A DNA stretch of 27,844 bases, from the NCBI GenBank assembly GCA_030619985.1, contig JAUXAI010000010.1, positions 1 to 27,844 of the forward strand, in the 5' to 3' direction. The DNA comes from a bacterium. Its GTDB lineage: Bacteria > UBP18 > UBA7526. The position numbers were made by a program, and so were the translations under genes. The notes under the pieces are model-generated. The model saw nothing but the letters and a program-made list of their open reading frames with translations. It had not been told where the DNA came from and made no database searches. Below are positions 17,489-24,129 of the stretch, one piece after another. How positions within the stretch are numbered: the first letter of the stretch is position 1; every line of letters begins with the position of its first letter.

Positions 17489-18803
17489 GTTTAACCCTCT
17501 CTATCTTTGCTCCTAAATTGGAAAGTTTTTCTACAATCCTCTCATATCCCCGGTCCAGGTGATAGATACGAGAGATCTCTGTCTTTCCCTCAGCAACCAG
17601 GCCAGCTAAGATAAGGGCCGCAGAGGCCCTCAGGTCAGTAGCCATGACCGGTGCCCCACTCAGGGACTTTGCCCCTTTTACTACGGCGCTCGATCCCTCA
17701 ATCTTAATATCTGCTCCCATTCTTAAAAGTTCTGAAACGTGCATGAACCTATTTTCAAACACCGTCTCGGTAATAATGCTTATTCCCGGGGTAATGCTCA
17801 TAAGGGCCATGAACTGGGCCTGCATGTCTGTGGGGAAACCAGGATAGGGCATGGTTTTGACATCTACGGCTTTGATTCTTCTTCTTGCTTTTACTTTAAT
17901 CACTCTTTCTCTCCGCCTCATCGGTGGACCAGCCGATGCCTCTTCGGCATCCACCGTAGAAGTGGAAGAGGCTGGCTCATCCTCAATCTCTACTCCCGCC
18001 TCATGGAGTTTAGTAATCAGGGATTCCAAGTGATCAATCTTGGCGCCCTCTAAGATAATATCTCCTTTGGTAATGGCAGCGGCGATGATATAGGTTCCGG
18101 CCTCGATCCTATCCGGGATGATAGAGTAATCTGTTCCCTTCAGTTCCTTTACCCCGATAGTCCTGATGGTGTCTGTTCCCGCTCCCTTAATCTTTGCTCC
18201 CATCTTATTTAGGAAGTTGGCCAGATCCACAATCTCTGGCTCTTTTGCCGCATTCTCTATAGTTGTCTTTCCCTTAGCCAGGGTAGCAGCCATCATGAGA
18301 TTCTCTGTCGCCCCCACAGAGGGAAAGTCCAAGTAGATTTCAGCACCGATCAGTCCATCCCTCTTCACCTGGGTATAACCACCCCCCATACTCACCTCTG
18401 CTCCTAACTCTTCAAATCCCCTCAGATGTAGGTCTACGGGACGGGAGCCGATGGCACATCCTCCAGGCAGAGAGACCCTCGCTTTTCCCAACTTTGCCAA
18501 AAGAGGTCCGAAGACCAGGAAGGAAGCCCTCATGGTCTTCACCAGATTATAGGGAGCGAGGAAGCGATCGACATTGGTAGTATCGATCTTTAACTCTTTT
18601 TCCCTGAATTCTACCTTGGCCCCCAGGGTTCTTAATACCCGGGCCATGGTGGTAACATCCTTAAGACGGGGGATATTCGATAGAGTAGTTACTCCATTGG
18701 TCAATAAGGTAGCGGCCATGATGGGAAGGGCGGCATTCTTTGAACCACTTATTCCCACTCTACCCTTTAGTCTCTCTCCACCAGTGATGATGATCTTCTC
18801 CAC
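17484..18803 (-). CDS. murA: UDP-N-acetylglucosamine 1-carboxyvinyltransferase with in-frame palindromic insert
   Basis: 439 residues, GTG start in a recurrent GGAGTGAGGAA leader. It transfers enolpyruvate from PEP to UDP-GlcNAc, the first committed peptidoglycan step. Motifs: [17 protein letters not shown] (18-34), the active-site Cys116 in [17 protein letters not shown] (so the fosfomycin-target Cys is present), DRIEAGTYI, and [17 protein letters not shown]. Between VEIED and RVIKVKARR lies an extra segment of about 22 residues (275-298, rich in Ser, Ala, Glu) not expected in the family. It is encoded by a hairpin-forming palindrome. The usual length is about 415-420 residues. All catalytic residues are intact, so it is probably functional. 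Confidence 0.96.
   Translation of the reverse strand: MEKIIITGGERLKGRVGISGSKNAALPIMAATLLTNGVTTLSNIPRLKDVTTMARVLRTLGAKVEFREKELKIDTTNVDRFLAPYNLVKTMRASFLVFGPLLAKLGKARVSLPGGCAIGSRPVDLHLRGFEELGAEVSMGGGYTQVKRDGLIGAEIYLDFPSVGATENLMMAATLAKGKTTIENAAKEPEIVDLANFLNKMGAKIKGAGTDTIRTIGVKELKGTDYSIIPDRIEAGTYIIAAAITKGDIILEGAKIDHLESLITKLHEAGVEIEDEPASSTSTVDAEEASAGPPMRRRERVIKVKARRRIKAVDVKTMPYPGFPTDMQAQFMALMSITPGISIITETVFENRFMHVSELLRMGADIKIEGSSAVVKGAKSLSGAPVMATDLRASAALILAGLVAEGKTEISRIYHLDRGYERIVEKLSNLGAKIERVKQ
17910..17978. repeat. In-frame palindromic insert within murA
   Basis: The core hairpin is GATGCC-TCTTC-GGCATC (17935-17951), inside outer arms CGGTGGA (17922-17928) and TCCACCG (17950-17956). It encodes residues about 276-298 of MurA, which lie in a region where family members have only a short turn. 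Confidence 0.65.
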
Positions 18804-18821
18804 TTCCTCACTCCGCTCGGA
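18804..18821 (-). promoter_or_regulatory. Recurrent ribosome-binding leader (copy 3)
   Basis: The minus strand reads TCCGAGCGGAGTGAGGAA, ending directly at the murA GTG. It is identical at 15 of 16 aligned positions to the leader before the ATP-grasp gene. Confidence 0.55.
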
Positions 18822-18825
18822 ATTA

Positions 18826-18948
18826 GTTGATAAGTTGACAAGTTAATAAGAGAACAAGGTAAAGAAAGGCACGGCGAAAAAGAACTTATTTACTTATTTT
18901 CGTATTCACGTATTTTCTTGTTAACTTGTGCACTTGTATACTTGTTAA
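18826..18948. repeat. Inverted pair of 8-bp tandem arrays, prmC-murA gap
   Basis: Three units of GTTGATAA/GTTGACAA/GTTAATAA type (18826-18849) face eight inverted units of CTTATTTA/CTTGTTAA type (18885-18948), all in exact register. A 35-bp core lies between. Confidence 0.85.
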
Positions 18949-18955
18949 CTTCTGT

Positions 18956-19876
18956 CTACTGTCTTTGGGCGATGATGACTCGTTCTATTTTAGAATAATC
19001 CTTAACAATTTCTATAGATTCAAACTCTAAGGTCTTTTTAACCATTTCTTTTACTTGGGAAGATTGATCTATTCCTAACTCCAGAATTAAGTAGCCTCTG
19101 CCCGCCCCGCACCGAACTTGTTCTGGTGCGGGGGACTTTAAATATAGGTGCGCTTCCTCTATTATTCTTCTATAAAAGAAAAGCCCATCCTCTTTTCCAT
19201 CCAAGGCGATGCGCGGTTCATAATTTGCTACCTCAGGCATCAAGGAATTGATCTCTCTTCTTATAACATAGGGAGGATTGGAGACTAAAAAGTCTATCTT
19301 CCCTTCCAAGTAATAATTTTCCCAAGGAGAGAAGAGGTCGCCTTCTAAAAAGGTAATCCTATCCTCTACTCTGTGCCTTATGGCGTTTTCTTTCGCTACC
19401 TCTAAAGCCTTTTTAGAGATGTCCACAGCATATATCCTGGAGTTTTGGATATGCCTTGCTAAGGTAATTGCGATATTCCCACAGCCCGTTCCTAAATCTA
19501 TGACAGTGATCGGTGAACGCCCGCCAAAGGCGAGGTCTCGCCCCTCTGGGGCGGAGTGATCAGTGATCGGTAATCTTTCCAAGACTGCGTCCACAATAAA
19601 TTCTGTCTCTGGACGAGGGATGAAGGTATCTGAAGTAACTCTAAACTCTAAAGAATAGAATTCCTTCTTTCCCGTAATGTAAGCTAAGGGCAGATGAGCC
19701 TTTCTCTTCTCTATTGCTTCTTCCAAAAGATTCAGTTCATAATGGGTTAAACCGCGATCTGGATTCAAGTAAATATCCCGTCTCACAAGGCCTAAGCAAG
19801 ACTTGAGGAGTAACTCAGCCTCTAAGAAATTCCCCAGATCTCGATGGGCTTGACAAAAAGCTTCTCTTATCTTCAA
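18956..19876 (-). CDS. prmC: Release factor glutamine methyltransferase with two in-frame repeat inserts
   Basis: PrmC methylates the Gln of the GGQ motif in release factors; its target prfA is just upstream. I chose the TTG at 19876 (AAGGAG seven bases upstream), giving 306 residues. A longer frame to 19939 adds only array-derived codons overlapping prfA. Motifs: LPLAYITGKKEFY, FIPRPETE, SAM-binding VIDLGTGCGNIAI (about 125-137), and the catalytic NPPY (200-203) followed by EPRIALDG. Two segments are foreign to the family. Residues 103-123, between ERLP and TVIDLG, are encoded by 7-bp array units plus two hairpins. Residues 248-259, between YLK and GYLILELG, are encoded by a GC-rich palindrome. 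Both keep the frame and avoid the catalytic site. Confidence 0.94.
   Translation of the reverse strand: MKIREAFCQAHRDLGNFLEAELLLKSCLGLVRRDIYLNPDRGLTHYELNLLEEAIEKRKAHLPLAYITGKKEFYSLEFRVTSDTFIPRPETEFIVDAVLERLPITDHSAPEGRDLAFGGRSPITVIDLGTGCGNIAITLARHIQNSRIYAVDISKKALEVAKENAIRHRVEDRITFLEGDLFSPWENYYLEGKIDFLVSNPPYVIRREINSLMPEVANYEPRIALDGKEDGLFFYRRIIEEAHLYLKSPAPEQVRCGAGRGYLILELGIDQSSQVKEMVKKTLEFESIEIVKDYSKIERVIIAQRQ
19097..19135. repeat. GC-rich palindrome inserted in frame in prmC (3' insert)
   Basis: CCCCGCACC (19105-19113) pairs with GGTGCGGGG (19125-19133), with inner GAAC/GTTC and a one-base bulge. It encodes about 12 residues (SPAPEQVRCGAG) at the place where the family has only a Pro-Gly turn between the last helix and the GYLILE strand. 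Confidence 0.65.
19504..19575. repeat. Array-plus-hairpin block inserted in frame in prmC (5' insert)
   Basis: On the minus strand, 7-bp units GATTACC, GATCACT, GATCACT lead into two hairpins, CGCCCC-AGA-GGGGCG and CGCC-TTT-GGCG. Units GTTCACC and GATCACT follow. The same 7-bp units lie in the hisA 3' array at 14591-14618, and the double-hairpin-inside-array layout equals that of 14499-14528. Confidence 0.75.
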
Positions 19877-19925
19877 ATCTCTGCTCCTTGTTTTCTCTGC
19901 GTCTCCTGCGGTTTTATTTTGCGCC
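19877..19925. repeat. Roughly 9-bp degenerate array, prfA-prmC junction
   Basis: On the minus strand units such as ACCGCAGAA, GGCGCAAAA and AGGAGACGC span the prfA 3' end and the prmC leader. The last PrfA residues (TAEGAK) and its TAA are array sequence, and the array ends at the prmC AAGGAG. The start closely matches the hisD 3' end (TGCAACCGYAGA). Confidence 0.65.
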
Positions 19926-20999
19926 TTCTGCGGTTGCAATCCTCTCCAACTTCTTTATCTGATCCTCTGATTGTAACCTCTGAATCAGTTCTTCTATCTC
20001 TCCTTCTAAGATGGTATCCAATTTATGAAGGGTAAGGTTGATGCGATGGTCGGTTACCCGTCCCTGAGGGAAGTTATAGGTTCTGATGCGCTCACTTCTA
20101 TCCCCAGTTCCAATCTGAATCTTCCTCTCTTGGGCCCTCTTCTTAATCTGCTCTTGAGTGAAGTGATCAAAGAGTCGAGCATAAAGAATCTTCAAGGCCT
20201 TGGCCTTATTCTTATGCTGGGACCTTTCATCCTGGCAAGTAGCGACTATCTTGGTAGGAAGATGGGTGATCCTCACTGCAGAGTCGGTGACATTGACATG
20301 TTGTCCTCCAGCGCCAGTTGCCCGGAAGGTATCAATCTGTAGATATTCTGGTTTAATTTGAACATCTATAGGCTCTGCTTCGGGTAGTACGGCCACCGTT
20401 GCTGCCGAGGTGTGAATCCTTCCTCCGGCCTCAGTGATCGGCACTCTCTGAACCCGATGGGTCCCACTCTCATACTTGAATCTACTATATACCTTCTCCC
20501 CTTCTACAGAGAAGATGATCTCTTTAAAGCCTCCCACCTCTCCGGGATGGGCGCTTAGGATATTTATCTTCCACCCCTTCCTTTGGGCATACTTAGAGTA
20601 CATACGGAAAAGGTCCCCAACAAAAAGAGCGGCCTCATTTCCCCCGGTGCCCGCTCTTACTTCCATGATGGTATTTTTTTCATCGTTGGGATCGGGAGGA
20701 ATTAAGAGAAGCCTCAGTTCTCTCTCCAGGGTCTCCTTCTCTTTCGATAACTTGTCGAGTTCTGCCCTTGCTAGAGCCTTGAATTCTAAATCCTTTTCCA
20801 AGGTATAGAGCTCCTGGGCCTCATCCATCTGCCTGATTACCTTCTCATATCTTTGGTATTTCTTCACCAGGGGTTCTATCTGGGAGCGCTCCTTGGCCAA
20901 CTTCTGATATTTTACTCGGTCAGCAACGATTTCTGGATCGGAGAGGAGTCTTCCCAGGTCCCGGAATCTTTTTTCAAGATCAGCTAATTTCTCTAACAT
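19914..20999 (-). CDS. prfA: Peptide chain release factor 1
   Basis: 361 residues, normal for RF1. It ends translation at UAA and UAG. The peptidyl-hydrolysis motif [20 protein letters not shown] is intact, in RATGAGGQ. The stop-recognition tripeptide region [19 protein letters not shown] has P-I-T where RF1 usually has P-A-T or P-V-T. The N-terminal coiled coil (20-110) is present. The ATG overlaps the DUF1385 stop by 20 bp. The C-terminal ATAEGAK is encoded by intergenic array sequence that the gene reads into. Confidence 0.96.
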   Translation of the reverse strand: MLEKLADLEKRFRDLGRLLSDPEIVADRVKYQKLAKERSQIEPLVKKYQRYEKVIRQMDEAQELYTLEKDLEFKALARAELDKLSKEKETLERELRLLLIPPDPNDEKNTIMEVRAGTGGNEAALFVGDLFRMYSKYAQRKGWKINILSAHPGEVGGFKEIIFSVEGEKVYSRFKYESGTHRVQRVPITEAGGRIHTSAATVAVLPEAEPIDVQIKPEYLQIDTFRATGAGGQHVNVTDSAVRITHLPTKIVATCQDERSQHKNKAKALKILYARLFDHFTQEQIKKRAQERKIQIGTGDRSERIRTYNFPQGRVTDHRINLTLHKLDTILEGEIEELIQRLQSEDQIKKLERIATAEGAK

Positions 21000-21840
21000 C
21001 TTCTCTTCCCTCTTCTAAGGCCAAGACTTCTTTTAAGGCAACTAGGGCCACTTCAATCTGGTCATCTGCGGGCTCCTTGGTAGTGATCTTCTGAAGTTGC
21101 AGGCCAAGGAAGTTGATGAAGTGCCATCTCTTCTTCATAGAGAACCTGATGATCTCATAGGCAAAAGCAGCGATGATAGGAATGAGGCAGAGGCGCAGTA
21201 GATGGGTCTCAAGAGAAGTAGCTCTTCCCAATAGAGAGAATAGCAGGATACTCATGATTAAGAAGATGAGGATGAAGTTCGTTCCACATCTGGGATGAAG
21301 GGTGCTTTTATTTCTGGCATTCTCTATAGTTAAATCTTCTCCAGCTTCGTAGGTATAGACCACCTTATGTTCTGCCCCATGATAAGCAAATAATCTCTTA
21401 ATCTCTTTTAGCCGAGAGATGGCCCAGAGATAACTGAAGAAGAGGAGAAGGCGAATGAGACCATCCACCAGATTAAAGAGAATGCTACTCTTAATCTGAA
21501 ATAAACTAGTTAGGAGGGCGGGCAAGAGGATAAAGAAGAGGATTGCTAAACCAAAAGCGAAGACCATAGTAAGTCCCAGAACAAAACCTGATATCTCTTT
21601 TTCCTCTTTCTTACTCTTCTTGGCAGAGAAGGCTAAGGCCTTATAGCCGATGACCAGTGCCTCCCATAGGGCAATTGCCCCTCGGCTTATGGGCTTCTTT
21701 AAGAGAAGATGGCGGGAAGGAAGGATCTCCTTCTTTACCAGAATCTCTCCATCCTCTTTTCTTAGGGCAATAGCCAGAGCATGGGGGGTTCTCATCATCA
21801 CCCCCTCAATGACCGCCTGCCCTCCAACCCTCACCCTCAC
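20980..21840 (-). CDS. DUF1385 integral membrane protein (YqhQ family)
   Basis: 286 residues from the GTG at 21840, which overlaps the rpmE stop as GTGA. The frame is open 61 codons further, but that part only overlaps rpmE out of frame, and the family begins at [13 protein letters not shown] (about 5-17), so the short start is right. Conserved motifs are [29 protein letters not shown] and [10 protein letters not shown], whose His, Glu and Cys suggest a metal site. Several hydrophobic segments (about 85-115, 120-145, 190-240) predict a membrane protein. The function is unknown, although it is widely found beside prfA and rpmE as here. Confidence 0.92.
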   Translation of the reverse strand: MRVRVGGQAVIEGVMMRTPHALAIALRKEDGEILVKKEILPSRHLLLKKPISRGAIALWEALVIGYKALAFSAKKSKKEEKEISGFVLGLTMVFAFGLAILFFILLPALLTSLFQIKSSILFNLVDGLIRLLLFFSYLWAISRLKEIKRLFAYHGAEHKVVYTYEAGEDLTIENARNKSTLHPRCGTNFILIFLIMSILLFSLLGRATSLETHLLRLCLIPIIAAFAYEIIRFSMKKRWHFINFLGLQLQKITTKEPADDQIEVALVALKEVLALEEGREDVREIS

Positions 21841-22055
21841 TTCTTCTCTTCTTTCTCGCCCAATCCATACTTTCTCTTGAACCTCTCCACCCTTCCCGCA
21901 GTATCGACCAGTTTCTGCTTTCCGGTGAAGAAGGGATGGCAAGCAGCGCAGATCTCCACTCTGATGCTGGGCTTGGTCGCTCTGGTATGGATGACGTTTC
22001 CGCAGGCACAGGTAATGGTGCAATCCATATACTTAGGATGAATTCCTTTCCTCAT
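21837..22055 (-). CDS. rpmE: Large ribosomal subunit protein L31 (zinc-binding type)
   Basis: 72 residues. It begins MRKGIHPKY, as L31 does. Four cysteines, C16 and C18 (CAC) and C36 and C39 (CAAC), form the Zn site of the C+ form of L31, so no paralog switch to the Zn-free form is implied here. [18 protein letters not shown] is the family hallmark; the tail is Lys/Glu rich. It starts one base after the rho stop, and its stop overlaps the DUF1385 GTG. Confidence 0.97.
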   Translation of the reverse strand: MRKGIHPKYMDCTITCACGNVIHTRATKPSIRVEICAACHPFFTGKQKLVDTAGRVERFKRKYGLGEKEEKK

Positions 22056-22056
22056 A

Positions 22057-23310
22057 TTAACCTCCTTGATTCATGGATTTCAGGAATTCCTTGTTGGTCT
22101 TGGTCTTCTTCAGCCTCTCAATTAAGAGTTCCATCTTCTCCACAACATTGAGCGGGCTCAACACCTTTCTTAAGACCCAGATCTTGCTCAGATCCTCCTT
22201 ATCCAGTAAGAGTTCCTCTTTTCTCGTCCCGCTTCGCGAGATATCGATAGCCGGAAATACCCTCTTATCCACCAGCTTCCTATCGAGGACCAGTTCCATA
22301 TTCCCCGTTCCCTTGAACTCCTCAAAGATTACCTCATCCATCTTGCTCCCGGTATCAATTAAAGCAGTAGCCAGAATGGTCAAGGAACCACCCTCCTCAA
22401 TATTTCGCGCAGAACCGAAGAACCTCTTGGGCTTAGGCAAGGCATTGGCATCCACTCCTCCAGTCAGTATCTTTCCTGAATGGGGGCAGGTTGTATTATA
22501 TGCGCGAGCTAACCTGGTGACGGAATCCAGGAGAATGACCACATCCTTCTTATACTCCACGAGCCTCTTGGCCTTCTCCAGAACCATCTCTGCTACCTGG
22601 ACGTGGCGGCTGGCTGGCTCATCAAAGGTAGAGGCAATGACCTCTCCTTTGACGCTTCGCTCCATATCCGTTACTTCTTCTGGTCTCTCTCCAACTAAAA
22701 GAATGATTAAGGTCATCTCGGGATGGTTGGTGGTGATGGAATTAGCGATCTTCTGCAATAGAATGGTCTTCCCTGCCCTAGGAGGAGAAACGATTAAGCC
22801 TCTTTGACCCTTCCCAATGGGAGTCAAGAGGTCCATGACCCTCTCTGAGATAGTATCGGCTCCCGTCTCCAGCCTAATCCTCTCCTTGGGATATAGGGGA
22901 GTGAGGTTATCGAATAGTATCTTCTCCTTAGCTAGTTCTGGATTCTCAAAGTTCACTGCCTCTACCTTGAGTAGAGCAAAGAACTTCTCGTCCGCCTTTG
23001 GGGGCCGAATCTGGCCGGAGACGATATCCCCTTTCTTGAGGCTGAAGCGCCTTATCTGGGAGGGAGAGATGTAGATGTCATCTGGGCCAGGAAGATAGTT
23101 GGTATTGGGGGAACGCAGGAAGCCGAAGCCATCGGGAAGGATCTCCAAGACCCCTTCCCCAAATAAAAGACCCTCCTCCTTCGTCTGGGCCTCTAATATC
23201 TTGAAGATGAGCTCCTGCTTCCTCAAATTCCCTATTCCCGGAATCTTCATCTTCCGAGCTACATCGCTTAACTCAGAGATGGTTTTTTCTTTCAAGGCAA
23301 CGATATCCAT
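22057..23310 (-). CDS. rho: Transcription termination factor Rho
   Basis: 417 residues, without large N-terminal inserts. The hexameric RNA helicase releases transcripts. The N-terminal helix bundle (1-45) leads to the primary RNA site [15 protein letters not shown] with [15 protein letters not shown]. The ATPase core has Walker [25 protein letters not shown], Walker [17 protein letters not shown], the [20 protein letters not shown] loop and the secondary-site region. GAGGTG precedes the ATG, which lies 24 bp after coaE. Its presence fits the lack of clear intrinsic terminators in this window. Confidence 0.97.
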   Translation of the reverse strand: MDIVALKEKTISELSDVARKMKIPGIGNLRKQELIFKILEAQTKEEGLLFGEGVLEILPDGFGFLRSPNTNYLPGPDDIYISPSQIRRFSLKKGDIVSGQIRPPKADEKFFALLKVEAVNFENPELAKEKILFDNLTPLYPKERIRLETGADTISERVMDLLTPIGKGQRGLIVSPPRAGKTILLQKIANSITTNHPEMTLIILLVGERPEEVTDMERSVKGEVIASTFDEPASRHVQVAEMVLEKAKRLVEYKKDVVILLDSVTRLARAYNTTCPHSGKILTGGVDANALPKPKRFFGSARNIEEGGSLTILATALIDTGSKMDEVIFEEFKGTGNMELVLDRKLVDKRVFPAIDISRSGTRKEELLLDKEDLSKIWVLRKVLSPLNVVEKMELLIERLKKTKTNKEFLKSMNQGG

Positions 23311-23334
23311 CTTTCACCTCAACAAAAATATATT

Positions 23335-23949
23335 TTACTCTTTTTTATTAGTGATTGTCAAACGCAGCTGGTTATAGACCTCTTTCGTTCTCTTTATAGT
23401 CTTCTTAACTGAGCGACTATTATCAATGACATGGTCAGCCAGTTTCACCTTTTCAGATAGGGGCATTTGGGTGGCGATCCTTTCCCTGGCCTCTTTCTCT
23501 GTCAAATGATTCCTTTGGGCCAGGCGTTTAATTTGAATCTTGGGACTTACCGTGACCACAATAAGCTTATTGACTAAGGATAACTGCCCGGCCTCGATTA
23601 AGAGGGCAGCATCCACAATGACTATCTTCTCTCCTCTTTCTTTAAAACCCTGTATTCTTTTCTTTATCTCCTTAACTATTCTGGGATGAAGAATGGAATT
23701 GAGTCTCTCCCTTTCTCTGGCATCAGTGAAGATTATCTTAGCCAATCTTCTTCGGTTAATGGTCTGGTCTGGATTAAGGATCCCTTTCCCGAAATGGTCT
23801 ACGATCTCTTGATAACCTACTTCACATGGTCTTACCATTTCTCTGGCGATCAGATCAGCATCGATTATTGACAGACCAAGCTCTTTAAGGGTCTTACTTA
23901 CCACGCTCTTCCCAGATGCCATGCCACCTGTCAGGCCAACAACTAACAT
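23335..23949 (-). CDS. coaE: Dephospho-CoA kinase
   Basis: 204 residues. It phosphorylates the ribose 3'-OH of dephospho-CoA, the last CoA step. The P-loop GLTGGMASGKS (5-15) is followed by DADLIARE (31-38), the CoA-binding lid LHPRI, and VDAALLIEAG. It is the usual length. It lies 180 bp downstream of polA across a repeat-filled gap, and the polA-coaE neighbourhood is common in bacteria. Confidence 0.95.
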   Translation of the reverse strand: MLVVGLTGGMASGKSVVSKTLKELGLSIIDADLIAREMVRPCEVGYQEIVDHFGKGILNPDQTINRRRLAKIIFTDARERERLNSILHPRIVKEIKKRIQGFKERGEKIVIVDAALLIEAGQLSLVNKLIVVTVSPKIQIKRLAQRNHLTEKEARERIATQMPLSEKVKLADHVIDNSRSVKKTIKRTKEVYNQLRLTITNKKE

Positions 23950-23970
23950 CTTTAAATCCTCAAAACTAAT

Positions 23971-24126
23971 GGTTAATAACAGTTAACATCAGTTAATAGC
24001 AGTTAATATCAGTTACGCGTTTTTAAGGTAACCAATTTTAACCGCCCCTCGTTTTCACTCGGGACTAGGCGATCCTGAATGAAATGAAGGACCGTTGATA
24101 ACAGTTTTTAACCGATATTAACCTGT
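23971..24126. repeat. Inverted pair of 10-bp tandem arrays, polA-coaE gap
   Basis: Four and a half 10-bp units of the type AGTTAATATC (23971-24015) face three units of the complementary type, GTTGATAACA, GTTTTTAACC, GATATTAACC (24094-24123), across a 78-bp core. It is the only 10-bp period found in the window. The outer array begins a few bases after the polA stop. Confidence 0.82.
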
Positions 24127-24129
24127 TTT

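Noticed and set aside
19877-19939. 21-codon N-terminal extension of PrmC from an ATG inside prfA
   Set aside because: The residues come from array sequence and the prfA 3' end; a TTG with a well-placed AAGGAG fits the family N-terminus better.
21841-22023. 61-codon N-terminal extension of the DUF1385 protein
   Set aside because: It overlaps rpmE out of frame; the family starts at VGGQAVIEG, and a GTG overlaps the rpmE stop.
22073-22807. 244-codon plus-strand frame opposite rho
   Set aside because: Antisense shadow of rho; low-complexity Ser/Leu-rich product without family motifs.
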